Below are positions 6,573 to 7,246 of a DNA stretch of 7,246 nucleotides, in pieces. How positions within the stretch are numbered: position 1 is the first letter of the stretch; each line of letters starts with the position of its first letter. A model generated the notes under the pieces. The model did no database searches, had not been told where the DNA came from, and worked only from the letters and a program-made list of their open reading frames with translations. The stretch lies in the NCBI GenBank assembly GCA_903953455.1, contig CAJBJW010000348.1:1-7246 (forward strand), in the 5' to 3' direction. The DNA comes from an uncultured Pseudomonadota bacterium. GTDB taxonomy: Bacteria; Pseudomonadota; Gammaproteobacteria; Methylococcales; Methylomonadaceae. A program made the position numbers and the translations under genes.

Positions 6573-7228
6573 AACAAGGCTATTTTATTACCGGCACGGA
6601 CACCAATGTGGGCAAAACATGGGTAACGCTTGCGTTGATGACCTATTTTAAACAACAAAATTTGAGTGTGGTGGGTATGAAACCCGTTGCATCCGGTTGT
6701 GAAAAAATAGACAACCATTGGCGCAACGCAGACGCCCTTTCTATTCAACAATGTAATTCTCAATGGTTAGATTATGATTTAATTAATCCGTATGCGTATG
6801 AGCTGCCTATTTCACCGCATTTGGCAGGGAAATCCAATCCAGCGGATTTCACCATTGTGTTATCGCAGTTTCATACATTACAGACCTTAGCTGATGTAGT
6901 CATTGTTGAGGGCGCGGGCGGCTGGTATGCGCCCCTTAATGCTGCGCAAACTATTGCGGATTTAGCGCAGGCATTACAGTTACCCGTTATTTTAGTCGTG
7001 TCGATTAAACTAGGTTGCATCAATCATGCACAATTATCGGTTGATGCCATTGAAAAAGCGCAACTTACTTGCGCGGGTTGGGTTGCGGTGTGTAATGATG
7101 TTGAGTTTAATTGTATAGACGCCACCATTGAAGCCTTAATGGAGCGATTGCCTATGCCTTTACTTAGCGTTATGCCTTATCTTGTTGAAGAAGATTTTGA
7201 TTATCTGGCAGCCACAATCCATTTTTAA
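6569..7228 (+). CDS. bioD: Dethiobiotin synthetase (BioD)
   Basis: 219 residues (E. coli BioD about 225). It forms dethiobiotin from 7,8-diaminopelargonate, CO2 and ATP in the penultimate step of biotin synthesis, in the cytoplasm. Seen: Walker A GTDTNVGKT (9-17, with Lys16 and Thr17), MKPVASG (37-43, Lys38), ISPHLA (81-86), VEGAGGWYAPL (113-123), and VVSIKLGCINHAQL (143-156), all in the BioD order and spacing. Asn13 occupies the Walker A position that is Glu in E. coli BioD, a position I recall as variable. The start ATG overlaps the kinase stop as ATGA. GAGCGGG at 6551-6557 is only a weak ribosome binding site, so coupled translation is likely. It is separated from bioH-bioC by four genes. 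The 18 bases after its stop show nothing recognisable, and a terminator, if any, lies outside the window. Confidence 0.95.
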   Translation: MKQGYFITGTDTNVGKTWVTLALMTYFKQQNLSVVGMKPVASGCEKIDNHWRNADALSIQQCNSQWLDYDLINPYAYELPISPHLAGKSNPADFTIVLSQFHTLQTLADVVIVEGAGGWYAPLNAAQTIADLAQALQLPVILVVSIKLGCINHAQLSVDAIEKAQLTCAGWVAVCNDVEFNCIDATIEALMERLPMPLLSVMPYLVEEDFDYLAATIHF

Positions 7229-7246
7229 CATCGAATGTTGCGTGCA

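Overview
The window reads as chromosomal DNA of a gammaproteobacterium with AT-leaning coding sequence (judged by eye, not counted). The ABC-F gene at the left edge matches, as I remember it, the E. coli YbiT sequence almost end to end. The SRPBCC/beta-propeller pair and the MfnE-like kinase further right are of types I associate with one-carbon (methylotrophic) bacteria. A methylotrophic or C1-oxidising gammaproteobacterium is therefore my best guess, but no methanol dehydrogenase, PQQ or tetrahydromethanopterin gene is in view. All genes are on the + strand and tightly packed. The largest gap is 80 bases (3019-3098), so no stretch over 300 bases lacks a gene.

Left part (1-3018): the 3' portion of ybiT (ABC-F ribosome-associated ATPase) is followed after 10 bases by bioH, which overlaps bioC by 20 bases. 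BioC methylates the malonyl thioester that enters fatty acid synthesis. BioH removes that methyl ester once the chain has reached pimeloyl-ACP. Together they make the pimeloyl precursor of biotin.

Middle (3019-4624): an 80-base gap carries a perfect TATAAT box, a 14-base palindrome just upstream of it, and the clearest Shine-Dalgarno sequence seen in the window. It leads into two exported proteins: an MxaD-like SRPBCC protein whose predicted mature N-terminus is histidine, and a complete seven-repeat YVTN beta-propeller with a GTG start 2 bases after the preceding stop.

Right part (4625-7246): pabB starts 4 bases after the propeller stop. It is followed by a short amino-acid-kinase-fold protein resembling the methanofuran-pathway kinase MfnE, and then by bioD, joined to the kinase gene by an ATGA overlap. 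PabB makes aminodeoxychorismate, the pABA precursor used for folate and, where present, tetrahydromethanopterin. BioD closes the ureido ring of dethiobiotin. The biotin genes bioH-bioC and bioD are thus split by a four-gene block linked to periplasmic and C1-cofactor functions, probably transcribed together from the promoter near 3051, possibly with read-through from upstream. bioF, bioA and bioB are not in the window.

I see no tRNA, rRNA, CRISPR array, insertion sequence or phage gene. The most interesting features are the gene neighbourhood, the MfnE-like kinase and the regulatory gap; I do not see a wholly new system.
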